The notes: generated by a model not told the origin, from the sequence alone. 64,000 nt of DNA from Actinomycetaceae bacterium (GCA_028724265.1 JAQYDG010000005.1:303196-367195), one strand, 5' to 3'. Positions 34,020 to 43,614 are shown, counted from the first letter of the stretch. Made by a program: numbers and translations.

Positions 34020-36206
34020 CTAGAGGTCGGGATCCGCCATGATCTTCAACGGCTTCCCTGCCTTGCGTGCGGAATACACTCGGTATGTTTCGCGGATAGC
34101 ACGTGCCACATGATGACCCTCATGGACGAGCCACTGAGCTGTGCCGTCCTGGTCAATCTCCGACGGCGGTGAAGCAGGACGCACATAAACCGTTACCTCG
34201 CCCTCGCGTGACGCTTTCACCGGCCCGAGCAGTGCAAGACGCGCGCTCACCCGGTGTACACCTCCCACAAGCAAAGGCTCGTGTTCCACTGCGTCGAGTG
34301 TTGGCGCAGCTTGACCGGAGGAACGGACGCGTTCATGCAGCACAAGCAATGCAACGAACGTTCTGATATCTTCTGCGCGTCCAGAGATAGCGAACCACAC
34401 ATAAAACGGAGGCATCTTTAAACTCATTGCCTCGTCGAGGGTTTGCTGAAGGGGCGAGACCATATCCCACTGATCGAGCGCCGACACAAGATGCCGAGGT
34501 GCACCACCCATGACGAGGACGTGTCCACCTTCTCGGCGCGAGCGGACACGAGCTGCAACCCGCGCGACGGCGTCGAGAAAGCTTTGTTGACTGCGCAGTC
34601 TCGATCCAAAAAGAAACCGCGAATCGAAGACGAGACCGGCGGCGAACCCGCCCTCGGCTCGCGGTTCCGCGCCTGGCGTGGCAACGATAATACGTGGGTC
34701 TGCAGATACCTCGTCAACAATCCCATCGGGAGCTTGTGAGTCGGACACAATGATGCCGACCCCCGCAAATGCGCGACCGAGCTCTTCAGCTGTACGGTGA
34801 GTACCGAAACGCCGTGCACGCAGAGTATGACCTCCACAATACGGGCAGCGCCACCTCCCCTGATCGGAGCCACAGCGCACGCAGGTAAACCCGCTAAGAC
34901 GATTGGCAACCCCAATATCGCCATCGCACACACCGCATTGGGCTCGTCGAGAGCACTGGGCACACACGACCATGGGGATATATCCGGATCGCGGCACAAG
35001 TGCGAGAACCGGACCATGGGTAAGCGCGCCGCGAACGAGCGAGAACGCCGCCGAAGGGATTCGGGATCGGTCGCCCTCCGTATGGATCCACTGCTCCGGT
35101 ACTGACACATGTGGTGCCTCGCTCAGAGCATGGTGCCCCACCAGCAGCGTCGCTTCATTGCTGTGGATCCGAGCCAGCATCTGGGTGGAGGGCGTCAGCC
35201 CAAGTGAGACCACTGACGCGCCTTCCACATCAGCGCGGATTGCCGCAATCTGGCTCACGCGCGCATAGGGGACGCGGCGGAAACGCATCAGGTCAGAATT
35301 CTCGTCCACGAGGATAATTGCTCCTAAGCGTTCAACAGGAGCCCATACGGCAGCAAGAGTACCAACCACAATAGGGCTTTCCCCCGTCACGATGCGCAGA
35401 AACGAGCGGTAGTGCAGCTCTGGCGATTGATCAGAGGTGAACACCGTGCACTGACCCGGCAACACGTCATCCAGACGCCGAGCGAGTGCATGCGCCCTCC
35501 TCGACGTCGGCACCACCACAAGAGCTCCACGCCCCGCGTTGAGAGCATCTGTGACCAGTGCTGAGATTATCGGACAAATATCCCCTTGCGCGCCGGCCAC
35601 GCGGTTGATCTGAAAAAAATGTGTCTCCTGCTTCGACAGACCAGACCGAAGGGATGACGCATTCGAATAAAAATCGAGAATCGCATCGTCCCCGCTCTCG
35701 GCTGTGGACACCACCGATTCTTGCTCTCCATCTGCGGAGGCTAAAAACTCCCGCTCTGCCCGCGCATGACGGGAAGGGACGGCATCTCGCAACAGATCCG
35801 AGACGTTACACGCCAGCTGTTCAGCAGCAAGCTCAGCTTCACGTGCAACGGAGGTGCTGAGAAGAGGTACTGCGGAAACGACTGTAGAAAGGGGTTTGAG
35901 GTGTGACGGATCGAAAGCGTCTGCATCTCTCGATACCAGAAATCCCTCACGCCTCCCACGTGCGAAGGGGACACGCACAAGGTGCCCGACGCGAGCGCGC
36001 TCAGAAAGCTCTTCGGGTATGAGGTAGTCAAACACGTGATCCAGGTGCGGACTCACTTGCAAAAGACGCACGTGAGCTACTGGATGAGCGACCCCGGTAC
36101 GAACCGTCTGTGTGCGAGTATCTGGTAGCGCAAGGAGCTCTTCCTGATGACCGAAAGCTGGTAGATCGCCCAGAATACTCTCATCGCTTGTGTCCATAGC
36201 CCTCAT
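34020..36206 (-). CDS. priA: primosomal protein PriA, actinobacterial type lacking helicase motifs
   Basis: 728 aa. The N-terminal DNA-binding domain is recognisable (VAHVRLLQVSPHLDHVFDYLIPEEL in part; VGHLVRVPFARGRREGFLV). The helicase core is degenerate: no P-loop is present in the stretch before GALVVVPTSRRAHAL, and the DEAH box is replaced by ILVDENSD. The zinc-binding cysteines are kept (CAQCSRRAQCGVCDG, CVRCGSDQGRWRCPYCG). Loss of ATPase motifs is typical of actinobacterial PriA, which probably serves only in replisome loading. The first ATG has no Shine-Dalgarno; an ATG three codons on (36197) is equally possible. Confidence 0.93.
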   Translation of the reverse strand: MRAMDTSDESILGDLPAFGHQEELLALPDTRTQTVRTGVAHPVAHVRLLQVSPHLDHVFDYLIPEELSERARVGHLVRVPFARGRREGFLVSRDADAFDPSHLKPLSTVVSAVPLLSTSVAREAELAAEQLACNVSDLLRDAVPSRHARAEREFLASADGEQESVVSTAESGDDAILDFYSNASSLRSGLSKQETHFFQINRVAGAQGDICPIISALVTDALNAGRGALVVVPTSRRAHALARRLDDVLPGQCTVFTSDQSPELHYRSFLRIVTGESPIVVGTLAAVWAPVERLGAIILVDENSDLMRFRRVPYARVSQIAAIRADVEGASVVSLGLTPSTQMLARIHSNEATLLVGHHALSEAPHVSVPEQWIHTEGDRSRIPSAAFSLVRGALTHGPVLALVPRSGYIPMVVCAQCSRRAQCGVCDGDIGVANRLSGFTCVRCGSDQGRWRCPYCGGHTLRARRFGTHRTAEELGRAFAGVGIIVSDSQAPDGIVDEVSADPRIIVATPGAEPRAEGGFAAGLVFDSRFLFGSRLRSQQSFLDAVARVAARVRSRREGGHVLVMGGAPRHLVSALDQWDMVSPLQQTLDEAMSLKMPPFYVWFAISGRAEDIRTFVALLVLHERVRSSGQAAPTLDAVEHEPLLVGGVHRVSARLALLGPVKASREGEVTVYVRPASPPSEIDQDGTAQWLVHEGHHVARAIRETYRVYSARKAGKPLKIMADPDL

Positions 36207-36305
36207 TGTGCAAGTGTCCCGGCGAAAGAGGCAAGGAGCTCAAACACCACACCGCATGTGTATCTGTCTGAGAACCTGCCTCAATCTTGCCAACAGACCC
36301 GCCGG

Positions 36306-37505
36306 CTAGAATGCCTTGAGCAGATCCTCAACTCTGTTGGTTTTCTCCCACGTGAATTCGTCAAGCTCACGCCCAAAATGGCCATAATTCGACGTCAGTG
36401 CATAAATAGGACGCTTCAGGTCAAGAGCATCAATAATTGCTGCTGGCCGCATGTCAAAGGTTCGGCGTACCGCAGCCTCAATCGCGGAGGCATCTCGATG
36501 CTCGGTGCCAAAGGTCTCCAGACGCATCGAGACGGGATGTGCGCGCCCGATTGCGTACGCGACCTGTACTTCACAGCGGTCTGCTAACTCGGCAGCAACA
36601 ACATTTTTAGCGATCCACCGTGCAGCGTAGGCGGCCGAGCGATCCACCTTCGAGGGATCCTTTCCGGAGAATGCGCCGCCCCCATGGCGTGCCATCCCCC
36701 CGTAGGTATCCACGATGATCTTTCGCCCCGTGAGCCCTACATCCCCCATCGGTCCGCCGATCTCAAAACGCCCGGTTGGATTGACGAGCAAATCAACTCC
36801 GCTGTAGTCAAGATCCAGTTTTTCATCCTCAAGGACAGAGAGAACAACGTGTTCGCGCATTTGAGCTTCAAGCCAGTCCATAGAAACGTCGTGATCGTGT
36901 TGAGTGGATACCACAACAGTGTTGAGCGTTTTGGGCTTATTCCCCTCGTACCCAATGGTGACCTGCGTCTTCCCATCAGGGCGAAGGCCTTTCACGGCTC
37001 CGGTTTTACGGACACTCGCAAGTTTTTGCGCTAATCGGTGCGCAAGATAAATCGGTGTTGGCATCAGTGTTGGCGTCTCGTTCGTCGCGTATCCGAAAAC
37101 GAACCCCTGATCGCCGGCACCCTGAACATCGTACGGATCCAACGGCGAGGTGCCCGCCAGCCGAGCTTCCATCGACGTCACAACGCCTTGTGCAATATCC
37201 GGAGACTGCTGCGTGAGTGCAGTCGTGACGCCGCACGATGCGCCATCGAACCCAATCTGTGACGAGGTGTAGCCGATATTGCAGATCGTTTCGCGCACGA
37301 GTTGTGGTATTTCCACGTACGATTCCGTCGTCACCTCGCCAGTGACGTGAATCAATCCGATACCGGCAACTGTCTCAACAGCCACACGTGAATCCGCATC
37401 TTGGGCGAGCATTGCGTCCAGAATTGTATCGGAGATCAGATCACAGACCTTGTCTGGATGCCCCTCAGTGACTGATTCTGAGGTAAAAGGAATAAGCTGT
37501 GCCAT
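36306..37505 (-). CDS. metK: S-adenosylmethionine synthetase
   Basis: Makes SAM from methionine and ATP. 399 aa with [15 protein letters not shown] at the N-terminus, [12 protein letters not shown], the P-loop-like [23 protein letters not shown] in part, and [10 protein letters not shown]. The ATG at 37505 has AAGGTC upstream; the in-frame extension to 37571 is not supported. No SAM riboswitch is evident in the 84-base gap to coaBC. It pairs functionally with the methionine-type importer at 18-20 kb. Confidence 0.98.
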   Translation of the reverse strand: MAQLIPFTSESVTEGHPDKVCDLISDTILDAMLAQDADSRVAVETVAGIGLIHVTGEVTTESYVEIPQLVRETICNIGYTSSQIGFDGASCGVTTALTQQSPDIAQGVVTSMEARLAGTSPLDPYDVQGAGDQGFVFGYATNETPTLMPTPIYLAHRLAQKLASVRKTGAVKGLRPDGKTQVTIGYEGNKPKTLNTVVVSTQHDHDVSMDWLEAQMREHVVLSVLEDEKLDLDYSGVDLLVNPTGRFEIGGPMGDVGLTGRKIIVDTYGGMARHGGGAFSGKDPSKVDRSAAYAARWIAKNVVAAELADRCEVQVAYAIGRAHPVSMRLETFGTEHRDASAIEAAVRRTFDMRPAAIIDALDLKRPIYALTSNYGHFGRELDEFTWEKTNRVEDLLKAF

Positions 37506-37589
37506 AATAGACCTTCTTAGACTAATGACGCCACGCAGCGTGTGACTGGTACCTGTGGGTGTTGCGCGCACATGGGTGGCAGGACACCA

Positions 37590-38858
37590 TCATAACGACG
37601 CCTGCGGCAGATGTTCCTTGCGCCACTGAGCTGCTTGCGAGAGGATCCACTGGGCTACGTGCTTCTTTGATCCCGTCACATGCGCACACTCGCGCCCCTG
37701 AGCATCCACTGCGGTGACCGTCGTCTCAACATCGCCAAAGCCCTGACCGTCGCCGACGCGATTGATCATCATCAGATCCGCGCCTTTTCGCCGCGCCTTC
37801 TGTTTTCCATACTCCAGTGCAGACGTATGCTCGTCACCCGTCTCGGCAGCAAAACCAACGAGGGTCAACGTTGGAGGCTTTTCGATCGCCAACGCGCGCA
37901 GAATATCTGGGTTCTCCGTGAGATGAAGCGTCAATCCTGCCCCACTGCCATCAGAATTGACCTGCTTCTTGATCTTCGATGCCGCTGTTGCCTGCGACCG
38001 AAAATCTGCCACAGCCGCAGCCATCACGGCGATATCCGCTCTCATTGCTTCCCGCGTCATTTCCTGCTGCAGCTGTGCAGCAGATTCAATGGGTATCACA
38101 TGTAGGCCTTCAGCCATCTGCTGCGCCTGCAGGCTCATTGCACCTGCGATGAGTGTGACCTGAGCCCCGCGCGAGAGGGCGTTCAACGCAAGATTGACAC
38201 CCATCAACCCGCTTGACCGATTGCCGATATACCGCACAGGATCCAGCGCCTCGCGTGTACCGCCGGCTGAGATAACAACACGTAGTCCGGCCAGATCCTG
38301 GTCATGGAGCAGCGACGCCGATCGAGCGGCAATCACATGAGGGTCTTCCATCCGTCCTGCACCCGTATCTCCGCTCGTCAGGTGGCCAGAAGCCGGCCCG
38401 ATGATGGCGACACCACGGTTTTCAAGCAGTGCGATATTGTCGTGCGTAGCAGGGTTGAGCCACATTTGCGTATGCATAGCCGGAGCTACAGCCTTCGGAC
38501 ACGTCGCCACAAGGAATGTGGTGGAGAGGAGATCGTCGGCATACCCGTGCGCGAGCTTCGCAATGGTGTGGGCTGTTGCAGGCGCGATGACGAGGAGGTC
38601 AGCTTCCTTGCCATAGGCCACATGCGCCACATCGGCAGCTCCGTCAAACACATCCACAAGAACACGATGCCCGGTGAGACCCTCCCACGTCGCTTGACCA
38701 ACGAAGTGAAGAGACTCAGCAGTAGGTATCACACGCACGTCCGCGCCAGCACGCTGAAAGGATCGCACGATTTCGCATGCTTTATAGGCAGCTATACCAC
38801 CGGACACGCCAACCACAACATGCTTGCCCGCAAGGTCGGCAGGAAGCCACTCCTCCAT
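37590..38858 (-). CDS. coaBC: bifunctional phosphopantothenoylcysteine decarboxylase/synthetase
   Basis: 422 aa, two coenzyme A biosynthesis steps. CoaC (residues about 10-190): flavin-binding VGVSGGIAAYKACEIVR, PATAHTIAKLAHGYADDLLSTTFLA-like, PAMHTQMW and PASGHLTSGDTGAGRM, with the catalytic histidine in VAHVAYG. CoaB (residues about 195-420): ISAGGTREALDPVRYIGNRSSG, AAVADFR, TENPDIL, VGFAAET and a lysine/asparagine region LMMINRVG. The start has GAGGCGGA directly upstream and lies 12 bases after rpoZ. Confidence 0.97.
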   Translation of the reverse strand: MEEWLPADLAGKHVVVGVSGGIAAYKACEIVRSFQRAGADVRVIPTAESLHFVGQATWEGLTGHRVLVDVFDGAADVAHVAYGKEADLLVIAPATAHTIAKLAHGYADDLLSTTFLVATCPKAVAPAMHTQMWLNPATHDNIALLENRGVAIIGPASGHLTSGDTGAGRMEDPHVIAARSASLLHDQDLAGLRVVISAGGTREALDPVRYIGNRSSGLMGVNLALNALSRGAQVTLIAGAMSLQAQQMAEGLHVIPIESAAQLQQEMTREAMRADIAVMAAAVADFRSQATAASKIKKQVNSDGSGAGLTLHLTENPDILRALAIEKPPTLTLVGFAAETGDEHTSALEYGKQKARRKGADLMMINRVGDGQGFGDVETTVTAVDAQGRECAHVTGSKKHVAQWILSQAAQWRKEHLPQASL

Positions 38859-38870
38859 TCCGCCTCGTTT

Positions 38871-39140
38871 CTACTCGTCCTCGTCACTCCACTGGAGCTT
38901 GCCCTCGGCAACTTCATGCAGAGCGATAGACAGCGGCTTATCTTCAGGCGAAGACTCGACAAGCGGGCCGAAATCGCTGATGTCCCCGTCGCCCCGCGTT
39001 AATTCCTGACGATAGGAATTGATTTGACGAGCACGCGTCGCCGCAATCGTCGCCATCGCATACTTGGAAGGGATCTTTTCAAGCAAATCGTCGATCGGTG
39101 GATTGGTGACGCCTTCTGGCTCAGGTTGTGTTCCGTACAT
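38871..39140 (-). CDS. rpoZ: RNA polymerase omega subunit
   Basis: 89 aa. Family core: PPIDDLLEKIPSKYAMATIAATRARQINSY in part, then DKPLSIALHEVAEGKL. Omega aids assembly of beta-prime into RNA polymerase. GAGGAG precedes the ATG. It sits in the conserved gmk-rpoZ-coaBC-metK row. Confidence 0.96.
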   Translation of the reverse strand: MYGTQPEPEGVTNPPIDDLLEKIPSKYAMATIAATRARQINSYRQELTRGDGDISDFGPLVESSPEDKPLSIALHEVAEGKLQWSDEDE

Positions 39141-39192
39141 CTACACTCCTCGAAGAAACTGCGCTGATGCAGTTCTGATAACTCTAACTATG

Positions 39193-40272
39193 TTAATTCT
39201 CGCCGCTCGCTGCAGGCTTTTCTAGCCCCATTATGCGAGCAACCTCGTGGGCGGTTCGATCAATATCGTCATTGATGACGATCTCGTCGAATTCAGATTC
39301 TGCCGCGAGCTCAACCTTGGCGGTTTCGAGCCTGCGTTCACGCTCGTCTTCTGACTCCGTTCCCCTTCCGGCAAGTCGATCTCGCAGCGTATCCCACGTT
39401 GGCGGAGCCAAAAAGATCTCATAAACCTCAGGTTCCGATGCCCGTATCTGGCGTGCGCCATCCAGATCGATTTCAAGCAGAACGGTCTTACCGGCGCCAA
39501 GCGCATCACGAACAGCTGCTTTGGGTGTCCCGTACCGATGAGTACCGTGGACAGTGGCCCACTCGAGAAGGTCGCCGTTTGCGATCATCTGGTCGAACTT
39601 CGCATCGTCCACGAAGAAATAATGCTGACCATCCACCTCGCCGGTTCTCGGCGACCTCGTCGTCACGGACGTCGATATCCATAAATCTGGATACATCGCA
39701 CGAACGGCCGCTTCAACCGTCCCTTTTCCAACGCCAGATGGGCCGGTGAGAACAAAGAATCTCTGCTTCTCGGGACGACGATCGGCATCGCGCGTCGTTG
39801 AATCGAGTCCCATCGCTGCGCCAAGGCTCTCGCCACGCGTTTCATCTTCGTGGATATCCGCAACGCGGTTGAGCACACCCATCACAAAGCCGACAGAACG
39901 ATCGGTGGAAAGCGTACGCGCAATGTTCGCCCACTCACTGATCACGGGGGCACGCTCGTGATTCAAATACATCAGCTCAGCAGACCCTAAACGGACAATA
40001 GAGCGATCAACAGCATTCATCCGCGAAAGTGCCCAGTCCTCGCTGGAGGCTTCAATCATCGTATCGACGTCGATCATATGGTGGGCATAAGCAGTGACGA
40101 TATCCGATCCGAACTGATTGATAGGCACCTGAGCGGTAGACACCACTTGACGCTCGTTCAACAGTTGTTCGAGGTCATCAGGTCGAAGAAGATCGCGCTC
40201 GTCCGCTTCAAAAACAACGTCCAAAGCACGGCGACGTTGAGTTGTACGCGCCGTTGATTTTCTCTTGCTCAT
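39193..40272 (-). CDS. NusB-guanylate kinase fusion protein
   Basis: A single uninterrupted frame of 359 aa. Residues 1-142 are a NusB antitermination domain: RRRALDVVFEADERDLL, ALSRMNAVDRSIVRLGSAELMYL, SVGFVMGVLNRVAD. Residues 143-170 form a charged linker. Residues 171-359 are guanylate kinase: P-loop GPSGVGKGT (177-185), VTTRSPRTGEVDGQHYFFV (GMP site), GTPKAAV, LLEIDLDGA and a lid region with RGTESEDERERRL. NusB binds boxA RNA with S10; Gmk phosphorylates GMP. The two genes are normally separated by the pyr operon. An internal ATG (M154, 39813) with weak upstream pairing could give free Gmk as well. Confidence 0.9.
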   Translation of the reverse strand: MSKRKSTARTTQRRRALDVVFEADERDLLRPDDLEQLLNERQVVSTAQVPINQFGSDIVTAYAHHMIDVDTMIEASSEDWALSRMNAVDRSIVRLGSAELMYLNHERAPVISEWANIARTLSTDRSVGFVMGVLNRVADIHEDETRGESLGAAMGLDSTTRDADRRPEKQRFFVLTGPSGVGKGTVEAAVRAMYPDLWISTSVTTRSPRTGEVDGQHYFFVDDAKFDQMIANGDLLEWATVHGTHRYGTPKAAVRDALGAGKTVLLEIDLDGARQIRASEPEVYEIFLAPPTWDTLRDRLAGRGTESEDERERRLETAKVELAAESEFDEIVINDDIDRTAHEVARIMGLEKPAASGEN

Positions 40273-40289
40273 AGGGAAGAACGCCCGAA

Positions 40290-40853
40290 TCAGTCAGTTG
40301 CACGGGAGACGTAAGCGCCTGTGCGAGTGTCAATCTTGAGCTTGTCGCCTTCATTGATAAACAACGGCACCTGAACTTCAACACCCGTTTCCATCGTCGC
40401 GGGCTTCGTACCTGCAGACGAACGATCACCTTGCAGCCCTGGTTCCGTATACGTGACGGTTAGAACAACGGACGCCGGAAGCTCGACGAACAAAACCGTT
40501 CCTTCGTTCGAGGCAACAATCACCTGCTGCCCCTCAAGCATGAAGTTCGCAGCATCTCCCACAACCTCTGAAGAGACGGGAATCTGGTCGTAGGTATCCA
40601 AGTCCATAAAAATGAAGTCGGTGCCGTCGTTGTACAGATACTGCATATCGCGGCGATCGACGGTAGCCGTTTCAATTTTTACGCCTGCATTGAATGTCCG
40701 TTCAATCGTCTTTCCAGAAAGAACATTCTTAATCTTGCTGCGAACAAACGCTGGTCCTTTGCCTGGTTTGACGTGCTGGAATTCCACAACCTGCCACAGC
40801 TGCCCGTCAATATTCAATACCATGCCATTTTTCAGATCATTCGTTGTTGCCAC
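40290..40853 (-). CDS. efp: translation elongation factor P
   Basis: 187 aa, rescues ribosomes stalled on polyproline. Three beta-barrel domains: the KOW-like N-terminus with [17 protein letters not shown] (tip lysine K32 in a PGKGP loop, the type reported to work without modification in actinobacteria), the centre ([15 protein letters not shown]), and the C-terminal OB domain ending [17 protein letters not shown]. It starts with GTG after AAGGGGAAAACGA. nusB-gmk follows after 17 bases, so they are co-transcribed. Confidence 0.97.
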   Translation of the reverse strand: MATTNDLKNGMVLNIDGQLWQVVEFQHVKPGKGPAFVRSKIKNVLSGKTIERTFNAGVKIETATVDRRDMQYLYNDGTDFIFMDLDTYDQIPVSSEVVGDAANFMLEGQQVIVASNEGTVLFVELPASVVLTVTYTEPGLQGDRSSAGTKPATMETGVEVQVPLFINEGDKLKIDTRTGAYVSRATD

Positions 40854-40927
40854 TCGTTTTCCCCTTAATCACATTACGCGCCATAAACGCCTTAAAACGT
40901 TAAAAGAATACCGCATTTCGGCTCAAA

Positions 40928-41521
40928 TTAGGCGATCAGCCGCTGAATTTCTGTTGTGCATTCGTCCACAGATTTACCCACAATATTCACGTCGTGCGTG
41001 GCAACGCTTCTGTAGAGCGCATCCCGCTCGGGAAATTGAGAACGGAGGATCTTGCGTGGAGGAAAGACGGCAGCTAGGCGTGGTCCTGCTATTCCCGATC
41101 TTTTGATGAGCTCCTCTGCATGTGCCCAACAGTAGATGACGTAGGCTCCGGCTTGGCCGAGAGCACGCACGCGGGCTTGGATATCCGCAAAATCAGAATC
41201 GTTCACACTCTGCCCGAGGCTAGCCGAGCCCAGCACAACGATGCGCTCCTGCATGGCATCCACATCGGATAACACAGCTTGCGTCGCATCGTGTTCAAGC
41301 GTCCGAGTGAGTCCATGCTCGGTGACGTCGACGTCTTCGATGCTCATGCCCACAAGGTGCTGGATCACGTCATCTGTAAAAAGCCAGTCACGATGAAGAA
41401 CCTCAGAAAGCCGCGCTCCGATCTTGTCCGTGTCAGACCCTGGGGCTCCAACGAGGACAATCAATTGCGAACCATGGTGCTCCAGCGCCTGACCCTGTGA
41501 AGCCTGTTCGTGTGATTCCAT
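40928..41521 (-). CDS. shikimate-kinase-like protein with a degenerate P-loop
   Basis: 197 aa from an ATG at 41521, preceded by AGGAGG at 11 bases; a GTG at 41563 would add 14 residues. The AroK fold is recognisable: QLIVLVGAP at the first strand, WLFTDDVIQHLVGMSIEDV where AroK has the D-T-D segment and GMSI, and ERDALYRSVA at the adenine-binding end. The Walker A lysine is gone (GAPGSDTD at residues 25-32 in place of GxxGxGKS) and the shikimate-binding glycine triplet is replaced by GSASLGQ. It stands where aroK normally does, near efp, but aroE, aroC, aroB and aroD are missing. It is probably not a shikimate kinase any more. Confidence 0.75.
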   Translation of the reverse strand: MESHEQASQGQALEHHGSQLIVLVGAPGSDTDKIGARLSEVLHRDWLFTDDVIQHLVGMSIEDVDVTEHGLTRTLEHDATQAVLSDVDAMQERIVVLGSASLGQSVNDSDFADIQARVRALGQAGAYVIYCWAHAEELIKRSGIAGPRLAAVFPPRKILRSQFPERDALYRSVATHDVNIVGKSVDECTTEIQRLIA

Positions 41522-41599
41522 TGTGCTGTTGTCCTCCTGACCCGTTCCTCTTGACTGCATCACGTCATCAATCTTTCAGACTGCCCTGGCGCACACAAT

Positions 41600-42217
41600 C
41601 TATCGAATGACGAGCAAGGCTGCAAGAGCACCGCTGACCAAAAATGGCCCGAGCGGAATGGGAGTCGCCATCACAATCGTTCCTGCTATGACGCGTACGA
41701 TCGTCACGAAGCCAGCGCACACAATCGCGATCACCATGGCACAGAGGAACAGCTGAAAATCTGCCACGAGCAGGCTCAGGACGCCGCAGAGCTTAGCGTC
41801 ACCCATTCCTAGCGAGGAGTGCAGAGCCACCTGCTTGAGGACAATGTACACGAGGCTTGATTCGACGACTGTGAGCAAGGCCGGGACTACTCCTGTATTC
41901 ACCGAGCTGAGCACGAGTGAGACCAACGCACAGCACGCCGACGATGCCAACAAGGGATTCGGCAACACCAACATGCAGGCATCGATCCTGCCCGCAATCA
42001 CAAGCAGAGCACAGCCGTACGCCCTCCACAGTGCGCTGGCTATGTCGTCATCCCTATTGATCGGCACTCCAACAGCATCGCAACCAGAAAATGTACACGA
42101 GTGGGAGGACAGTAAGACGCCGAGCATCGCGGACACGATCACGAAAACCACGACCGCGTAAGGAAGGCTGATCACGCCGCGGAGCGTGCGATACTCGCAG
42201 TAACCGAATGAGGCCAT
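41600..42217 (-). CDS. A24-type prepilin peptidase
   Basis: 205 aa, six or so hydrophobic segments. The two catalytic aspartates of type IV prepilin peptidases are present, in AGRIDACMLVLPNPLL and in the hallmark GMGDAKL. There is no N-terminal methyltransferase domain, as in the short TadV/CpaA-like forms. The equivalent gene (Rv2551c) has the same place after mltG-aroE in M. tuberculosis. No pilin genes are in the window, so the substrate is unknown. The start is uncertain: the ATG at 42217 has only a weak ribosome-binding site. Confidence 0.88.
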   Translation of the reverse strand: MASFGYCEYRTLRGVISLPYAVVVFVIVSAMLGVLLSSHSCTFSGCDAVGVPINRDDDIASALWRAYGCALLVIAGRIDACMLVLPNPLLASSACCALVSLVLSSVNTGVVPALLTVVESSLVYIVLKQVALHSSLGMGDAKLCGVLSLLVADFQLFLCAMVIAIVCAGFVTIVRVIAGTIVMATPIPLGPFLVSGALAALLVIR

Positions 42218-42474
42218 ACTGCCCAGGCTAGGACCGCGGCCTCCAGCCCTATGTGCCTATCCACATGTCCACAGTGCATCCGAGCCGACAGCGTACGCCG
42301 CGCGGGCGCACGCGCAATACTCCGCTCCCCTGACGCTAGCCTCAAACTCCGCGATCCTGTGGTGGATCTATAGCGAATCCCGCTGTGAATCCCTCTGGCC
42401 TCGGAGTCCTGTGAACCCGCGAACAACGACGACGAAGCGATTAATCCTAGAGCTCAGCCCGGAACTCAACCCGC
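42218..42474 (-). other. 257-base non-coding gap at the expected aroE position
   Basis: In related actinobacteria aroE lies between mltG and the prepilin peptidase. Here the gap has several short frames but none with shikimate dehydrogenase motifs. I see no terminator or tRNA. It could be a decayed remnant, but I cannot recognise any residue of aroE in it. Confidence 0.4.
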
Positions 42475-43614
42475 CTATCCTCGTTCAGGGTGAGCTGCCA
42501 TCCACGCTTTGAGCTGATCCACATTCTTCTGATGTTCCTCGTAGGTGGACGCAAATTTAGTTTCACCGGTATCGAGATTAACCGTGACGAAGTACTCCCA
42601 CGAGCCCTCAGCTGGGTGCAGCGCTGCCTCAATGGAGACATCAGAGGCTGCACCAATCGGCGTAGGCGGGAGCCCTCGATGCTTGTACGTGTTATACGGA
42701 TTATCTGCAGCAAGATCAGCCGCAGTGGGCATGCCGGACGTTTTCCCCTGACCGTAGAGAACCGTCGAGTCCATCTGCAGTAATCCGTGCGTCTCCGATC
42801 CACTACTCAAACGGTTCACCAAAACCCGCGCTACTTTGGTATAGTCGTCATGAATAAACGTCTCGCGCTCCACAATAGAAGCAAGGGTTAACACTCGCTG
42901 CCACTGCTCACGCGGCACACCTAAAGTCGTCAAATGTTGGATGCGAGCCTGAACCATACCCGCGAGCACCTCAGTGAGTGACTGCTTCGTCTCGACAGTG
43001 TAGGTCAGTGGCTCAATCCAGCCTTCTGCCTGGCCACCTGACTCAGGCGGAAGCCCAACGTCTGGACTCTTCAGAGCAGTGGCGACCTCGTCTTCTGATA
43101 TCCCGAGGTCTTGTGCAACAATTTGACGTACCTGTCCGATAGTGGATCCTTCAGGGATCGTTATTTTCACCTCAGCACGCGAATGCGGATCTAACAGAGC
43201 TGAAATAGCGGCTTTAGCCGACATTTCTTTTTTGAGGTTGTATTTACCTGACGAGATAGCAGACGCTCTCGCATCATCATTAAACGCATCGACGAATGCA
43301 GCTTGAGACGCAACAACGCCGCTGTTGAACAAAATTGCTCCCATTCGCGAGCCAGTAGCTCCATCGGGAATGTCCACAACAACAGATTGAGTCCCCGTGC
43401 CGTCGTAGTCTGCTGGCGGCGAGACAAGAGCCACGATACGAGGAAAGATCACGTACCCTACTGCGGTCATAAGGGCGATCACAATCGCTAACACGACGGT
43501 CGTTCGCACCCGCTGCTTTCGTTGAGCCTTCCGACGCTGTGCAGCTACTCGCTTGTGGCTCTCGTCGGACGGCTTTCGTTGAGCACGTCCGAAATCGTCA
43601 AAAAGGTCACTCAC
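42475..43614 (-). CDS. mltG: endolytic transglycosylase MltG (YceG)
   Basis: 379 aa. A basic cytoplasmic N-terminus (residues 1-37), one transmembrane helix (TTVVLAIVIALMTAVGYVIF), a LysM-like region (VVVDIPDGATGSRMGAILFNSGVV in part) and the catalytic domain with the essential glutamate in LASIVERET, then LLQMDSTVLYG, NPYNTY and GLPPTPIGAAS. It cuts nascent glycan strands. The start overlaps the ruvX end by 8 bases. The usual GWLFPDTY-type motif reads GWIEPLTY. Confidence 0.95.
   Translation of the reverse strand: MSDLFDDFGRAQRKPSDESHKRVAAQRRKAQRKQRVRTTVVLAIVIALMTAVGYVIFPRIVALVSPPADYDGTGTQSVVVDIPDGATGSRMGAILFNSGVVASQAAFVDAFNDDARASAISSGKYNLKKEMSAKAAISALLDPHSRAEVKITIPEGSTIGQVRQIVAQDLGISEDEVATALKSPDVGLPPESGGQAEGWIEPLTYTVETKQSLTEVLAGMVQARIQHLTTLGVPREQWQRVLTLASIVERETFIHDDYTKVARVLVNRLSSGSETHGLLQMDSTVLYGQGKTSGMPTAADLAADNPYNTYKHRGLPPTPIGAASDVSIEAALHPAEGSWEYFVTVNLDTGETKFASTYEEHQKNVDQLKAWMAAHPERG

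Noticed and set aside
37506..37589. SAM riboswitch ahead of metK
   Set aside because: The 84 bases show none of the conserved cores of SAM-I, SAM-IV or SMK elements that I could recognise.
41600..42217. Prepilin peptidase as part of a pilus or competence operon
   Set aside because: No pilin, ATPase or secretin genes are in the window; the same orphan gene occurs at this place in other actinobacteria.
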